Below are positions 54,155-64,000 of a stretch of 64,000 nucleotides of DNA, one piece after another. The position numbers were made by a program, and so were the translations under genes. Within the stretch, counting starts at the first letter, position 1. Every line of letters begins with the position of its first letter. The notes beneath the pieces were generated by a model. The model had not been told where the DNA came from. It saw nothing but the letters and a program-made list of their open reading frames with translations, and did no database searches. The stretch is from Myxococcales bacterium (GTDB lineage: Bacteria; Myxococcota_A; Polyangia; Polyangiales; Ga0077539), in contig JAEUKH010000042.1 of the NCBI GenBank assembly GCA_016792845.1, positions 1 to 64,000 of the forward strand, written 5' to 3'.

Positions 54155-54985
54155 TCAGCCCTTCGCGCCGCGGCGCTTGATGATCATGGAGTCAGTGCGC
54201 TTGTTGTGACGGGTCTTGAGACCCTTCGCGAGCTGGCCCCAGGGCGAGCACGGGTGACGACCGCCCGAGGTGCGGCCTTCGCCGCCGCCCATGGGGTGAT
54301 CGACCGGGTTCATCGCGACACCGCGGTTGTGCGGACGACGACCCAGCCAACGCGACCGCCCGGCCTTGCCGAGGGTGATGTTGGCGTGGTCGGGGTTCGA
54401 CACCTGACCGACCGTGGCGCGGCAATCAAGGTGGAGCTTGCGGATCTCACCCGACGGCAGACGAACCTGACCCCACTCGCCGTCTTTGGCGATGAGCTGA
54501 GCCGCCGAGCCGGCCGAACGCACAAGCTGCGCGCCCTTGCCGATCTTCAGCTCAAGGTTGTGAATCACCGTACCAAGGGGGATAAAGCGCAGCGGCAGCG
54601 CGTTACCGGCCTTGATGTCGGCGTGGCGGCTCGACACCACCTGGTCGCCCACCTTGAGCCCGTCGGGGGCCAAGATGTACGCCTTGACGCCATCGACGTA
54701 GTGGAGGAGCGCGATGCGGGCGGTACGGTTCGGGTCGTACTCGACCGCGGCCACGTTGGCGGGGATGCCAATGCGGTTACGCTTCCAATCAACGATGCGG
54801 TAGCGCTGCTTGTGGCCGCCCCCGCGAAAGCGCGAGGTGATGCGACCATGGGCGTTACGACCGCCGGTGCTGCTCTGGTGCTCCGTGAGGGTGCGCTCGG
54901 GCTTCTTCTTGGCGATGTCTTTGAATGAAGACACCGTCATGTAGCGCAGCGAGGGCGTACGGGGCTTGAAGGTCTTGATGGCCAT
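54155..54985 (-). CDS. rplB: 50S ribosomal protein L2
   Basis: 276 residues; FKPRTPSLRYMT, GRITSRFRGGGHKQ, RIALLHYVDG and AMNPVDHPMGGGEGR are hallmark segments, including the His near the peptidyl-transferase centre. Standard position between rplW and rpsS. Confidence 0.97.
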   Translation of the reverse strand: MAIKTFKPRTPSLRYMTVSSFKDIAKKKPERTLTEHQSSTGGRNAHGRITSRFRGGGHKQRYRIVDWKRNRIGIPANVAAVEYDPNRTARIALLHYVDGVKAYILAPDGLKVGDQVVSSRHADIKAGNALPLRFIPLGTVIHNLELKIGKGAQLVRSAGSAAQLIAKDGEWGQVRLPSGEIRKLHLDCRATVGQVSNPDHANITLGKAGRSRWLGRRPHNRGVAMNPVDHPMGGGEGRTSGGRHPCSPWGQLAKGLKTRHNKRTDSMIIKRRGAKG

Positions 54986-55003
54986 TGACTCGTCTCGCTC
55001 TGA

Positions 55004-55300
55004 TCAGTTGGTCGACTCGAAGAAGTCGATCTTCTGACCCTCCTTCAGGGTCACGATGGCCTTCTTCCAGTTCTGGGTGCGGGCGTAGCCGCGGCCCATC
55101 CGGCGGTCTTTGCCGCGCACGATCTGCGTACGGACGCTCAACACGTCGACGCTGAAGGCCGCCTCAACCGCTGCACGAATCTGAAACTTGGTGGCGTCCC
55201 GCGCGACTTCAAAGGTAAACTGGTTCAAGTTATCCTTCAAAGACGCAGCCTTCTCAGTGAGAAGGATCGGGCGCCGGAGAATTTGCGCTACCGAAGCCAT
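55004..55300 (-). CDS. rplW: 50S ribosomal protein L23
   Basis: 98 residues; RRPILLTEKAASL, FEVARDATKFQIRAAVE and GRGYARTQNWKKAIVTL identify L23, the tunnel-exit protein that docks trigger factor and SRP. Lies between rplD and rplB as usual. Confidence 0.96.
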   Translation of the reverse strand: MASVAQILRRPILLTEKAASLKDNLNQFTFEVARDATKFQIRAAVEAAFSVDVLSVRTQIVRGKDRRMGRGYARTQNWKKAIVTLKEGQKIDFFESTN

Positions 55301-55310
55301 TGCGAATCTC

Positions 55311-55940
55311 CTACGCCCCGAGGCGCTTCTCCAGGGCGCGGGCGGCGTCCTGGGTGACGATCAACGTATCGTGCCGAAGGAGGTCGTACACATTGACGCC
55401 CTCCGGCGGGAGGAAGGTGGTGCCTTCGAGGTTGCGCGCCGAGATGCGGAGCTTCTCGTTCGCCGCCGCATCGACCACCACGGCCTTGCCCGCTGACTTG
55501 AGGGTCTCAAGCGTCTGGGCCACGGCCTTGGTCTTGATCTCGTCGAGCTGCCAGTTCTCGAGCACCTTGATGCGCCCCTCTTTGACGAAGAGCGACAGGG
55601 CGTGACGGAGCGCGCCGACGCGCACCTGGCGCGGGGGGCGGTACCCGTAGTCACGCGGGTGGGGCGTGTGGACCTTGCCACCCTTGCAGAAGATCGGCGA
55701 ACGGATGTTGCCGTGGCGGGCGTTGCCGGTGCCCTTCTGCTTGTAAATCTTCTTCTTCGAACCAGCGACCGCCGAGCGGCCCTTGGTGTCGTGGGTACCC
55801 GCGCGCTTCGAGGCGAGCTGGGCCTTCACGACCTCGTAGAAGAGGTCTTGGTTGATGTCGGTAATGCCGAAGATTTCGTCCGAGAGTTCAATCTCTCCGG
55901 TCTTCAGGCCTGCGGTATTGATGACTTCGAGCTTCGCCAT
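55311..55940 (-). CDS. rplD: 50S ribosomal protein L4
   Basis: 209 residues; SKKKIYKQKGTGNARHG and the following PRDYGYRPPRQVR loop are diagnostic. L4 also represses the S10 operon in enterobacteria. Only 15 nt separate its start from the rpsJ stop, leaving no room for rplC, which normally precedes it. Confidence 0.96.
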   Translation of the reverse strand: MAKLEVINTAGLKTGEIELSDEIFGITDINQDLFYEVVKAQLASKRAGTHDTKGRSAVAGSKKKIYKQKGTGNARHGNIRSPIFCKGGKVHTPHPRDYGYRPPRQVRVGALRHALSLFVKEGRIKVLENWQLDEIKTKAVAQTLETLKSAGKAVVVDAAANEKLRISARNLEGTTFLPPEGVNVYDLLRHDTLIVTQDAARALEKRLGA

Positions 55941-55955
55941 GGCGTCCTCTGCGTC

Positions 55956-56264
<309 letters not shown>

Positions 56265-56371
56265 GAGATTGTGCCTTACAAAAAAACGTCAAAGATCAGA
56301 GAAGTGGCCGAAGGGGCCCTACCGCACCGTAGGCGGCAGACGCCCCCTCTACCACAGTCAGACCAGAAAAA
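56265..56371 (-). promoter_or_regulatory. tuf-rpsJ intergenic region with hairpins and T-run
   Basis: On the minus strand: a CCTAC/GTAGG hairpin, a GGCC-CCTTC-GGCC hairpin, then after ~15 nt a T7 run close to rpsJ. The pieces do not make one clean terminator; they may form an attenuator or S10-operon leader. No tRNA is present. Confidence 0.35.
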
Positions 56372-57568
<1,197 letters not shown>

Positions 57569-57643
57569 GATGGTCTCTCCTTCGATCTTTCTCAGTCACG
57601 GGCCGGGCGTCGCGTAGGCGCCTGGCGTTTCAAACTTGGTCGG

Positions 57644-59767
57644 TCACTTGCCCTTGAGCTTCGCGACGATCTCGTCTTGCACCGCGTTCGGCACCGGGTC
57701 GTAGTGCGAGAACTGCATGGTGCTGACCGCGCGACCCTGGGTCTTGCTGCGGAGGTCGGTCACATACCCGAACATGTTCGCGAGGGGAACCGTCGCCTCG
57801 ATCACCTGCACGCCCTTGCCACGGGCGTTCATGCCCTTGACCTGGCCGCGGCGGCTGTTGAGGTCGCCGATCACGTCGCCCATGAACTGGTCGGGGGTCA
57901 CGACCTCGACGGCCATCATCGGCTCAAGGAGCGCGATGCCCGAGCGGCGGCAGGCCTCTTGGACGGCCATCGAGCCGGCGATCTCGAAGGCTTGCGCGTT
58001 CGAGTCGACGTCGTGGTAGCTGCCGAAGTGGAGCCGGGCCTTGACGTCGATGACGGGGTAGCCCGCGAGCACACCGCGCTGGAGCGCCTCGCGGATGCCC
58101 TTCTCGACCGGGCCGATGAACTCGCGGGGGATCACACCGCCCTTGATGTCATCGACGAACACGAAGCCCGTGCCGCGCTCGCCGGGCTCGACGTCGATCA
58201 CGCAGTGGCCGTACTGACCGCGGCCGCCTGACTGCTTGACGTACTTGCCTTCGACGTTCGCGACCGGCTTCTTGACCGACTCACGGTAGGCCACCTCGGG
58301 CTTGCCCGTGTTCGCCTCGACCTTGAACTCGCGCTTGAGGCGGTCAACGATGATTTCGAGGTGCAGCTCGCCCATGCCGGCGATGATGGTCTGCCCGCTC
58401 TCTTCATCCGATGACACGCGGAACGAGGGGTCTTCAAACGCCAGCTTCTGGAGACCGATGCCCATCTTGTCTTGATCGGCTTTGGTCTTCGGCTCGATGG
58501 CGATGTTGATCACCGGCTCGGGGAAGGTCATCTTCTCGAGCACCACCGGGTTCTTCTCGTCGCAGAGGGTGTCGCCGGTGCGGGTGTCACGCAGACCCAC
58601 CGCCGCCGCGATCACGCCGGCGAAGACGTCTTTGATGTCTTCACGCTCGTTCGCATGCATGAGAAGGAGGCGGCCGATGCGCTCGTTCTTGCCGCGGGTG
58701 CTGTTGAGCACCGCCGAGCCTGACTCAAGCGTGCCTGAGTAGACACGGATGAAGGTCAGGTTGCCGACGAACTTGTCGTTCATCAGCTTGAAGGCGAGGG
58801 CGCTGAAGGGCGCGCTGTCGTCGGCCGGGCGGTCGAGCTCGATCTCGGGGTTGTTCGGGTTCTTGCCCTTCTTCACCGGGATGTCGAGCGGCGACGGGAG
58901 GTAGTTCACCACCGCGTCGAGGAGGGGCTGGACGCCCTTGTTCTTGAAGGCCGAGCCGCAGAGCACCGGCACGAGCTTGAAGCTGATGGTGCCCTTGCGG
59001 ATCGCGAGCACGATCTCTTGCTCGGTGATGCTCGCGATGTCGTCGTTCAAGAACTTCTCGCCGATGGCGTCGTCGATCTCGGCCACGGCCTCGATGAGCG
59101 CGAGCCGGGCGGTCTCAGCGGCGTCTTTGAACTCAGCCGGGATCTCGATGACCTGATAGGTCTGACCCTTGGTCGCCTCATCAAACACCACGGCGTTCAT
59201 CCGCACGAGGTCGATGACGCCCTTGTGCTTGTCTTCTTCGCCGAGGGGGAGCTGCACCGGCACCGGGTTGGTGCCAAGACGCTCGCGCATCGACTCAACA
59301 CACATGTTGAAGTCGGCGCCGGTCTTGTCCATCTTGTTCATGAACGCGATGCGCGGCACGCGGTAGCGGTCGGCCTGGCGCCACACCGTCTCGCTCTGGG
59401 GCTCGACGCCGTTGCCGCCGTCGAAGACCGCCACGGCGCCGTCGAGCACGCGGAGCGAGCGCTCGACCTCGATGGTGAAGTCGACGTGACCGGGGGTGTC
59501 GATGATGTTGACCCGGTGCTTGACGTCTTTCAGGTTGCCGGTTTGGGGCGTCCAGAAGGCGGTGGTGGCAGCGCTGGTGATGGTGATCCCACGCTCCTGC
59601 TCCTGCTCCATCCAGTCCATCGTGGCGCCGCCCTCATGGACTTCGCCCGTGCGGTGAATGCGGCCGGTGTAGAACAGCACGCGCTCGGTGCAGGTGGTCT
59701 TGCCGGCATCGATGTGGGCCATGATGCCGATGTTTCGGTAGCGTTCAATCGGGATGTCGCGAGGCAC
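57644..59767 (-). CDS. fusA: Elongation factor G
   Basis: 707 residues. The start is set at the GTG at 59767, which has AGGAGA 7-12 nt upstream and gives the usual VPRDIPIERYRNIGIMAHID N-terminus; a longer frame to 59824 adds residues unlike EF-G. Motifs AHIDAGKTTCTERVLFYTG, DTPGHVDFTIEVERSLRVLDGAV, NKMDKTGADF, GMGELHLEIIVDRLKREF. Translocase GTPase. A strong stem-loop lies upstream at 59859-59919. Confidence 0.98.
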   Translation of the reverse strand: MPRDIPIERYRNIGIMAHIDAGKTTCTERVLFYTGRIHRTGEVHEGGATMDWMEQEQERGITITSAATTAFWTPQTGNLKDVKHRVNIIDTPGHVDFTIEVERSLRVLDGAVAVFDGGNGVEPQSETVWRQADRYRVPRIAFMNKMDKTGADFNMCVESMRERLGTNPVPVQLPLGEEDKHKGVIDLVRMNAVVFDEATKGQTYQVIEIPAEFKDAAETARLALIEAVAEIDDAIGEKFLNDDIASITEQEIVLAIRKGTISFKLVPVLCGSAFKNKGVQPLLDAVVNYLPSPLDIPVKKGKNPNNPEIELDRPADDSAPFSALAFKLMNDKFVGNLTFIRVYSGTLESGSAVLNSTRGKNERIGRLLLMHANEREDIKDVFAGVIAAAVGLRDTRTGDTLCDEKNPVVLEKMTFPEPVINIAIEPKTKADQDKMGIGLQKLAFEDPSFRVSSDEESGQTIIAGMGELHLEIIVDRLKREFKVEANTGKPEVAYRESVKKPVANVEGKYVKQSGGRGQYGHCVIDVEPGERGTGFVFVDDIKGGVIPREFIGPVEKGIREALQRGVLAGYPVIDVKARLHFGSYHDVDSNAQAFEIAGSMAVQEACRRSGIALLEPMMAVEVVTPDQFMGDVIGDLNSRRGQVKGMNARGKGVQVIEATVPLANMFGYVTDLRSKTQGRAVSTMQFSHYDPVPNAVQDEIVAKLKGK

Positions 59768-59858
59768 TGTCTTCTCTCCTGCGGCGCCAGAGACTGACCG
59801 GCGCGTTTCTGAAACTCGATGCAACCGTCAGACAGAAGGGCGAGCGGTGCATAGACGA

Positions 59859-59919
59859 AACCCTCCCAGGCTCCGGCCCCCGCTCTCTCGGCGGGGGCAC
59901 TCTAAGGCCCGGGAGGGTT
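59859..59919 (-). terminator. Compound stem-loop between rpsG and fusA (terminator or attenuator)
   Basis: A perfect 9-bp outer stem (AACCCTCCC at 59859-59867 with GGGAGGGTT at 59911-59919), extended inward after one mismatch, and an inner 7-bp stem (CCCCCGC 59877-59883, GCGGGGG 59891-59897, 7-nt loop). On the minus strand it is followed by TCGTCTATG after the stem's own Ts. It could end rpsL-rpsG transcripts or be a regulated leader for fusA. Confidence 0.6.
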
Positions 59920-60043
59920 ACAACGCGCACTCCGTGGTGCAGCAGGCGCCCCGATGGGGACTTACCCTGATGTCTCATCCACCCGAACATTGGGGTGGCA
60001 CGAGGCGAGTCGTCTTATGTCGTCAGCTGCATCGCTCGGCGGA

Positions 60044-60514
60044 TCACCAGCGGTAGTGGGCGAACGCCTTGTTGGCGTCGGCCATCTTGTGGGTATCTTC
60101 CTTCTTCTTCACCGCGTTGCCGCGGCCTTGGGCGGCGTCGTACAGCTCAGCGGCAAGCCGCTCAGCCATGCTCTTCTCGCCACGCGACCGCGAGTACAGC
60201 ACCATCCATCGCATTGCAAGCGAAACCCGACGGTCGGCGCGAACTTCGACCGGCACCTGGTAGGTCGCACCGCCCACGCGGCGGCTCTTGACTTCAACCT
60301 TGGGCTTCACGTTGTCGAGCGCCTTGCGGAAGACTTCGAGCGAGTCTTCCTTGAAGCGCGAGGCGATGACGTCGAAGGCACCGTAGACGATGCCTTCGGC
60401 CACTGCTTTTTTGCCGCTGAACATCACCGTATTGGTGAGCTTGGCGACGAGCCGATCCTTGTACTTGGGGTCGGCGACAATCTTCCGCTTGGGTACTTCA
60501 CCACGACGAGGCAT
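60044..60514 (-). CDS. rpsG: 30S ribosomal protein S7
   Basis: 156 residues; MPRRGEVPKRKIVADPKYKD, VARLTN-like LVAKLTNTVM, GGATYQVPVEVR and the C-terminal DANKAFAHYRW identify S7, the 3' major-domain assembly initiator. Three nt after rpsL. Confidence 0.97.
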   Translation of the reverse strand: MPRRGEVPKRKIVADPKYKDRLVAKLTNTVMFSGKKAVAEGIVYGAFDVIASRFKEDSLEVFRKALDNVKPKVEVKSRRVGGATYQVPVEVRADRRVSLAMRWMVLYSRSRGEKSMAERLAAELYDAAQGRGNAVKKKEDTHKMADANKAFAHYRW

Positions 60515-60517
60515 CGT

Positions 60518-60916
60518 TCAGCCCTTCTTCTGCTTCACGCCGTACTTCGAGCGCGCTTGCTTGCGCTCCTTCTTGTTCGTGTTCGACGGGCCGGCGGCGC
60601 CGACTGCGTCGAGGGTGCCACGAACGATGTGGTAGCGCACACCCGGGAGGTCTTTCACACGACCACCACGGATGAGCACCACAGAGTGCTCCTGGAGGTT
60701 GTGGCCTTCACCCGGAATGTAGGCGGTCACTTCCATGTGGTTGGTGAGTCGAACGCGAGCGACCTTGCGGAGCGCTGAGTTCGGCTTCTTCGGCGTGGTG
60801 GTATAGACACGCGTACAAACACCGCGCTTCTGGGGGCATTCCTTCAACGCGGGAGAGGCCGTCTTCCATCGCTTGGGGCTGCGGCCCTTGCGCACGAGCT
60901 GATTGATCGTGGGCAT
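60518..60916 (-). CDS. rpsL: 30S ribosomal protein S12
   Basis: 132 residues; MPTINQLVRKGR, TTTPKKPNSALRKVARVRL and LKDLPGVRYHIVRG-type DLPGVRYHIVRGTLD define S12. The lysines that mutate to streptomycin resistance (TPKKPNSAL and GGRVKDLPG contexts) are the sensitive type. First gene of the str block. Confidence 0.97.
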   Translation of the reverse strand: MPTINQLVRKGRSPKRWKTASPALKECPQKRGVCTRVYTTTPKKPNSALRKVARVRLTNHMEVTAYIPGEGHNLQEHSVVLIRGGRVKDLPGVRYHIVRGTLDAVGAAGPSNTNKKERKQARSKYGVKQKKG

Positions 60917-61014
60917 CGTGAGTCTCTAGGCTCCGAATCGGTACGTTGCGATCATGCGGCAGGCTCGGAGGAGCACACTGCTCCCACCAACGGGCACTCT
61001 CCGCGAGGGCGCGG

Positions 61015-61043
61015 ACTCTCCCCCCACTCTCGACCAATGTCAA
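61015..61043 (-). promoter_or_regulatory. Candidate promoter of the str operon
   Basis: Minus strand: TTGACA (61038-61043), 17-nt spacer, GAGAGT (61015-61020), about 100 bp before the rpsL start. Perfect -35, weak -10. It lies inside the hairpin at 61021-61050. Confidence 0.4.
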
Positions 61044-61050
61044 GTGGGGG
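61021..61050 (-). terminator. Hairpin after the patatin gene, overlapping the str promoter
   Basis: CCCCCACT (61021-61028) and AGTGGGGG (61043-61050) form a perfect 8-bp stem with a 14-nt loop, 10 nt past the patatin stop. No T-run follows. Confidence 0.4.
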
Positions 61051-61060
61051 TCGCTCGCTT

Positions 61061-62260
61061 TCACGCCTCGACGAAGGCGAGCAGTTTGTCGCGCATCGCT
61101 TCTGCGTCGGCGCGGCCGAGATCGATGAGCTTTCGCGCGAAGGCGCCGTCGAAGAGGAGGTAGCTCGCGAGGTCGCTCTCGTCGCCGTCGCCCGACTCTA
61201 GGAAGCTCAGGACCTGTCGCGCCAGGAGCGAGCCTGCGATGCGCCCGCGCCGCACGTGTTGGCCCGCGAGGCGGCCGATGTCTTGCGAGGGCCGCACCAC
61301 GAGGGTCTCGACCTTGCGGTACGGCTCGGCCCCTCGGTCGAAGGCTCTGGCAGAGAGCTTCTGCACGAAATCGGGGCCTCCGACGGCGGTGACGTCGTCG
61401 AGAATGAGGTTGATCCGCTGGAGGAGCTCGACGTCTGTCTGGACGTGATCGAGGAGGAACGCGTTGAGCACCTTGCCGAGGAGGAACATCGCGCTCGGGG
61501 CGCGGTCGCGGGGCACGCTGGGGGTCTCGATCACCTCGGAGCCGCGGGCCTCGCGCGAGAGCCCCACCACCAGGATCTTCTCGGCGCCGAGCCGCAGGGC
61601 GGGCGCGATGGGCGTATTTTGCCGCAGACCGCCGTCGCAATAGAGCGTCGTGCCGATCTTCACCGGGGGGAAGATCATCGGGATCGCGGCGCTCGCGAGG
61701 GCGTGCTGCGGGCCCACGATCTCGCGCTGGACCACCGTGCGGGGGCCGAGGTTGGTGGGCGGCGAGATCTCAGGGGCGGTGTCGACAAAGAGCGTGGTGC
61801 GCCCGGTGGCGACCTCGGTGGCGCTCACCGAGACCGCCCGGAGGAGGCCGCGGCGGATCGAGCGGGCCATCATCTTCCAGCTGATTTCGCGGGTCACGAG
61901 CTCGACCATGGGCTGCACGTCGAAGATGCCCGAGGCGTCGCCGCCGCCGCCGGTGAACATCCTCGGGAGGCGCAGCGCTTGCCGCAGATCGAAGCGAAAG
62001 ACGCGCTCGAACTGGATGCCCGTCCACAGGTCGACGAGGCGCTTGACGCCGCCGACGGGGTCGGCCATGTGCGCCGCGAGATAACAGCCGTTGATGGCCC
62101 CGACGCTGGTGCCTGAGATGATGTCAACGCGCGGCACCTTGCCGCTGCGCATCTTGGTGATTTCACCGTACAAGTACGACAGCACGCCGACCTCGTAGGC
62201 CCCTCGGGCGCCGCCCCCCGAGAGCACCATCGCCATGGTCCGATTGCCTGTCTCGCTCAC
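61061..62260 (-). CDS. Patatin-like phospholipase
   Basis: 399 residues, no signal peptide. Oxyanion loop LSGGGARGAYEVGVL, nucleophile elbow ISGTSVGAING (Ser in GTSVG), catalytic Asp in YCDGGLRQNTPI. Ser-Asp dyad lipid acyl hydrolase of the bacterial patatin/RssA type. About 100 extra C-terminal residues follow the fold. The ATG overlaps the stop of the upstream TPR gene (ATGA), so the two are co-translated; phospholipase output controlled by a regulatory protein is an inference. Confidence 0.92.
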   Translation of the reverse strand: MSETGNRTMAMVLSGGGARGAYEVGVLSYLYGEITKMRSGKVPRVDIISGTSVGAINGCYLAAHMADPVGGVKRLVDLWTGIQFERVFRFDLRQALRLPRMFTGGGGDASGIFDVQPMVELVTREISWKMMARSIRRGLLRAVSVSATEVATGRTTLFVDTAPEISPPTNLGPRTVVQREIVGPQHALASAAIPMIFPPVKIGTTLYCDGGLRQNTPIAPALRLGAEKILVVGLSREARGSEVIETPSVPRDRAPSAMFLLGKVLNAFLLDHVQTDVELLQRINLILDDVTAVGGPDFVQKLSARAFDRGAEPYRKVETLVVRPSQDIGRLAGQHVRRGRIAGSLLARQVLSFLESGDGDESDLASYLLFDGAFARKLIDLGRADAEAMRDKLLAFVEA

Positions 62261-64000
62261 TCCGTCACCGTCATTTCTTCACGCCCTTGGGCGCGCAATT
62301 CGAGGCGCTCGACGAGCGCGGCCAGTTGTTCTGCTTCGTGGGTCGCGTGCATCGCGCGGAGGGCGCGGAGGCAGTGCCCGAGGATCGCCTCGCACCACGG
62401 GAGCTGCGTGGGGTTCTGCATCGCCCGGTCTGCGAAGACGCGTTCGAGCGCCTCCCCCCCGGCGACGCGGTCTCCGTGGAGCGCGGCGGCCTCGGCGACC
62501 AGCGCCGCAGCGCGGAGCCCATCGACCACCACGCCTCGGCTCTGGGCGCTGCTCTCGGCCTCTTCGGCCGCCCGTCGTGCGGCGCGAAACTGTCGCCGCG
62601 CCAGGGCCACGGTGGCGTCTGAGAGGGCCACGAGGCGCAGCTCTCGCACGGCGCCCACCAGGCGCGCGAGGGCCCGCGCGCGCTCGACCGCCGCGGCGGC
62701 CTCGTCGAGCTCGCCGCGGTGCACCCAGATCAGCGCCTGGACGCTTAGAATCTCGGCCCGCAGCGGGCGACGATAGGTGGTGCTCCCGAGCAAGAGCGAC
62801 TCGGCCTTCTGGAGGTAGTTGCTGGCGACGGCGTAGCGCCCATCGGCGGCCTCGACGATGCCCGCGTCGGCGAGCAAGACCCCCAGCCCTTCGCGGTCAC
62901 CGAACTCGCGCTCCGCGCTCATGCCGTTGCGAAACCACCCGAGGGCCTCTCGCACATCGCCGCGGGCGAAGCACACGCGCCCGAGGGTGGCCGCGACGGT
63001 GCCGCGCAGCCGAGAGAGACCGGCGCTGTGCACGATGGCCCACGCCCGCGCGGCCCGGTGGGTGGCCTCGTCGAGCCGACGCCGCCGCAAGAAGACCTCG
63101 CTCTTGACCGAGAGGGCCTCGACTTCGAGGCTCCGCGCGCGGCGTGCGCTCTCGATGGCCTCGACCCGCGAGAGCGTCGCCAGGGCCGACGCGGCGCCGT
63201 GCTGCGCGACATCGAGCTCGCCGCGACGGAGCGCGTTCTGCGCGAGGATCACCCTCGCCTCGCCCTCACACACGGCGTCTTGTGCGCGGCCCGCGAGCCT
63301 GATCGCCGCGGCGAGGTCGCGCTCGATGCCCTGCCCCGTCGTGAGCTCGAATTTGTACCGCGCCTGGCGCACGAGGGCGCGGCCCATCCACCGAGGGTCG
63401 CGGGTGGTCACCGAGACGCGGCGCAAGCTGAGCAGGGCCGAGCGGCGTTGATCGAGCGCGCCGTGGGTGCGTGCGAGCGCCTCGCGACCTTCGAGCGCGC
63501 GCGCCACGAGGCCCATGCCTTCGAGGTCGTTGACGCCGTCGAGGAGCGAGAGCGCTCGGTCAGACGCGTCGAAGCTCTCGTCGGCGCTCACCGTGGGCGC
63601 GAGCGAGACCTCGACCCAGGCCCTGGCCGCAGGGCGCACGGCCCCAGACGCTTCGCGATGCCGCGCGATGGCCTCGAGGGTCACCACGGCGTCGGCGCCA
63701 GACTGTTCGAGGAGGTCGGCGAGACGGGCGTGCATGGTGGGCATCGCCGTGGGGTCGAGGGTGTTCTGGACGGCCTTTCGGTAGGCGGGGTGCGCGAAGG
63801 TCCACGCGGCGCGGCGGCCCTCGCGGCCGCTCGTTGAGACCAGGATGCCGTCGGCCACGAGGCGCGCCCTGACCCGCGGCCCCTCGGCGCCCCCCAGCGC
63901 GTCGAGCAGCTCGGTGGTGAGCTCGTCTTCGCAGAGCGCGCACCACCGCAAGAGCGCGATGGCCTCGGCCGAGAGCACGTCGAGCCGCGCGGCCACGACG
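62257..64000 (-). CDS. TPR-rich regulatory protein, C-terminal part (5' end beyond window)
   Basis: At least 580 residues, open to the window edge. It begins in a winged-helix-like segment (LDVLSAEAIALLRWCALCEDELTTELLDALGG, read in pieces: SAEAIALLRWCAL, TTELLDALGG) typical of what follows an AAA/STAND ATPase, then ~14 helical hairpins of TPR/MalT type (ALGWFRNGMSAEREFGD, ASNYLQKAESLLLG, RGELDEAAAAVERARALA). Domain order suggests a STAND ATPase or a kinase-AAA-TPR protein of Myxococcota, but the N-terminal half is not visible. It overlaps the patatin gene. Confidence 0.75.
   Translation of the reverse strand, partial: VVAARLDVLSAEAIALLRWCALCEDELTTELLDALGGAEGPRVRARLVADGILVSTSGREGRRAAWTFAHPAYRKAVQNTLDPTAMPTMHARLADLLEQSGADAVVTLEAIARHREASGAVRPAARAWVEVSLAPTVSADESFDASDRALSLLDGVNDLEGMGLVARALEGREALARTHGALDQRRSALLSLRRVSVTTRDPRWMGRALVRQARYKFELTTGQGIERDLAAAIRLAGRAQDAVCEGEARVILAQNALRRGELDVAQHGAASALATLSRVEAIESARRARSLEVEALSVKSEVFLRRRRLDEATHRAARAWAIVHSAGLSRLRGTVAATLGRVCFARGDVREALGWFRNGMSAEREFGDREGLGVLLADAGIVEAADGRYAVASNYLQKAESLLLGSTTYRRPLRAEILSVQALIWVHRGELDEAAAAVERARALARLVGAVRELRLVALSDATVALARRQFRAARRAAEEAESSAQSRGVVVDGLRAAALVAEAAALHGDRVAGGEALERVFADRAMQNPTQLPWCEAILGHCLRALRAMHATHEAEQLAALVERLELRAQGREEMTVTE

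Noticed and set aside
56265..56371. tRNA gene next to tuf
   Set aside because: tRNAs often flank tuf, but no cloverleaf, T-loop or CCA could be drawn here.

Overview
The window is about 70% GC and carries 57 protein-coding genes that I can support, most of them tightly packed and in short overlapping runs. I attribute it to a Myxococcota (deltaproteobacterial) genome, probably an environmental or metagenomic contig. The reasons are the many lipoproteins with Asp-Ala-Gly/Asp-Thr-Gly linkers, the PEGA-tailed Ser/Thr kinases, a complete upper and middle mevalonate block, an alkylglycerone-phosphate-synthase-like ether-lipid enzyme, an FHA-sigma54 activator, and heavy use of TTG leucine and GTG starts. 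The first ~1.9 kb does not fit: it encodes an alphaproteobacterial-looking half of a B12-dependent ribonucleotide reductase with different codon use, fused in frame to a Myxococcota-looking second half. That is either a contig chimera or a mosaic gene.

Layout. 1-3.9 kb: nrdJ (5' cut by the window edge) converging on a thioredoxin. 4.1-15.3 kb: a run of secreted lipoproteins (PPC/nidogen-like, di-heme cytochrome c, two beta-propellers, a nine-unit ADTGP repeat protein, a Gly-rich beta-helix protein) with an ABC-2 permease pair embedded. 15.4-23.1 kb: a PLP enzyme, then the isoprenoid operon (polyprenyl synthase, mevalonate kinase, diphosphomevalonate decarboxylase, phosphomevalonate kinase, HMG-CoA reductase), a small Fe-S protein and a FabL-like enoyl reductase. 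23.2-30.8 kb: a Cys-rich lipoprotein and a membrane thioredoxin on the plus strand, then a minus-strand run (DUF2071, unknown protein, DUF2934, membrane metallophosphoesterase, membrane protein, ferritin-like lipoprotein). 30.9-37.6 kb: the AGPS-like oxidase with an N-formylglutamate amidohydrolase-like gene, then a ligase-associated DEXH helicase with its phosphoesterase PdeM. 37.9-40.6 kb: rpmA, rplU, mutL. 40.7-51.8 kb: two Ser/Thr kinases, a flippase-like/acyltransferase/glycosyltransferase/S9 peptidase run, a membrane protein and a rhomboid. 51.8-60.9 kb: an FHA-sigma54 activator, then rpsU, rpsS, rplB, rplW, rplD, rpsJ, tuf, fusA, rpsG and rpsL. 61-64 kb: a patatin phospholipase and the C-terminal part of a TPR regulatory protein.

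How genes work together. The mevalonate genes overlap by 4 nt at three junctions, and the set converts HMG-CoA to mevalonate and on to IPP and prenyl diphosphates; HMG-CoA synthase and IPP isomerase are not in the window. The thioredoxin is a natural reductant for the neighbouring RNR. The ribosomal block joins a str operon to a shortened S10 operon that lacks rplC between rpsJ and rplD and stops after rpsS.

The least explained signals are: (i) the nrdJ mosaic; (ii) a small family of AT-rich dyads with TGTTSACA-type arms, mostly inside genes at 23-33 kb; (iii) a helically phased GATACG/CGTATC array at 37.66-37.71 kb; (iv) AT-rich rare-codon islands, several sitting on conserved motifs; (v) the missing rplC. 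I saw no CRISPR array, tRNA, rRNA, insertion sequence or prophage.
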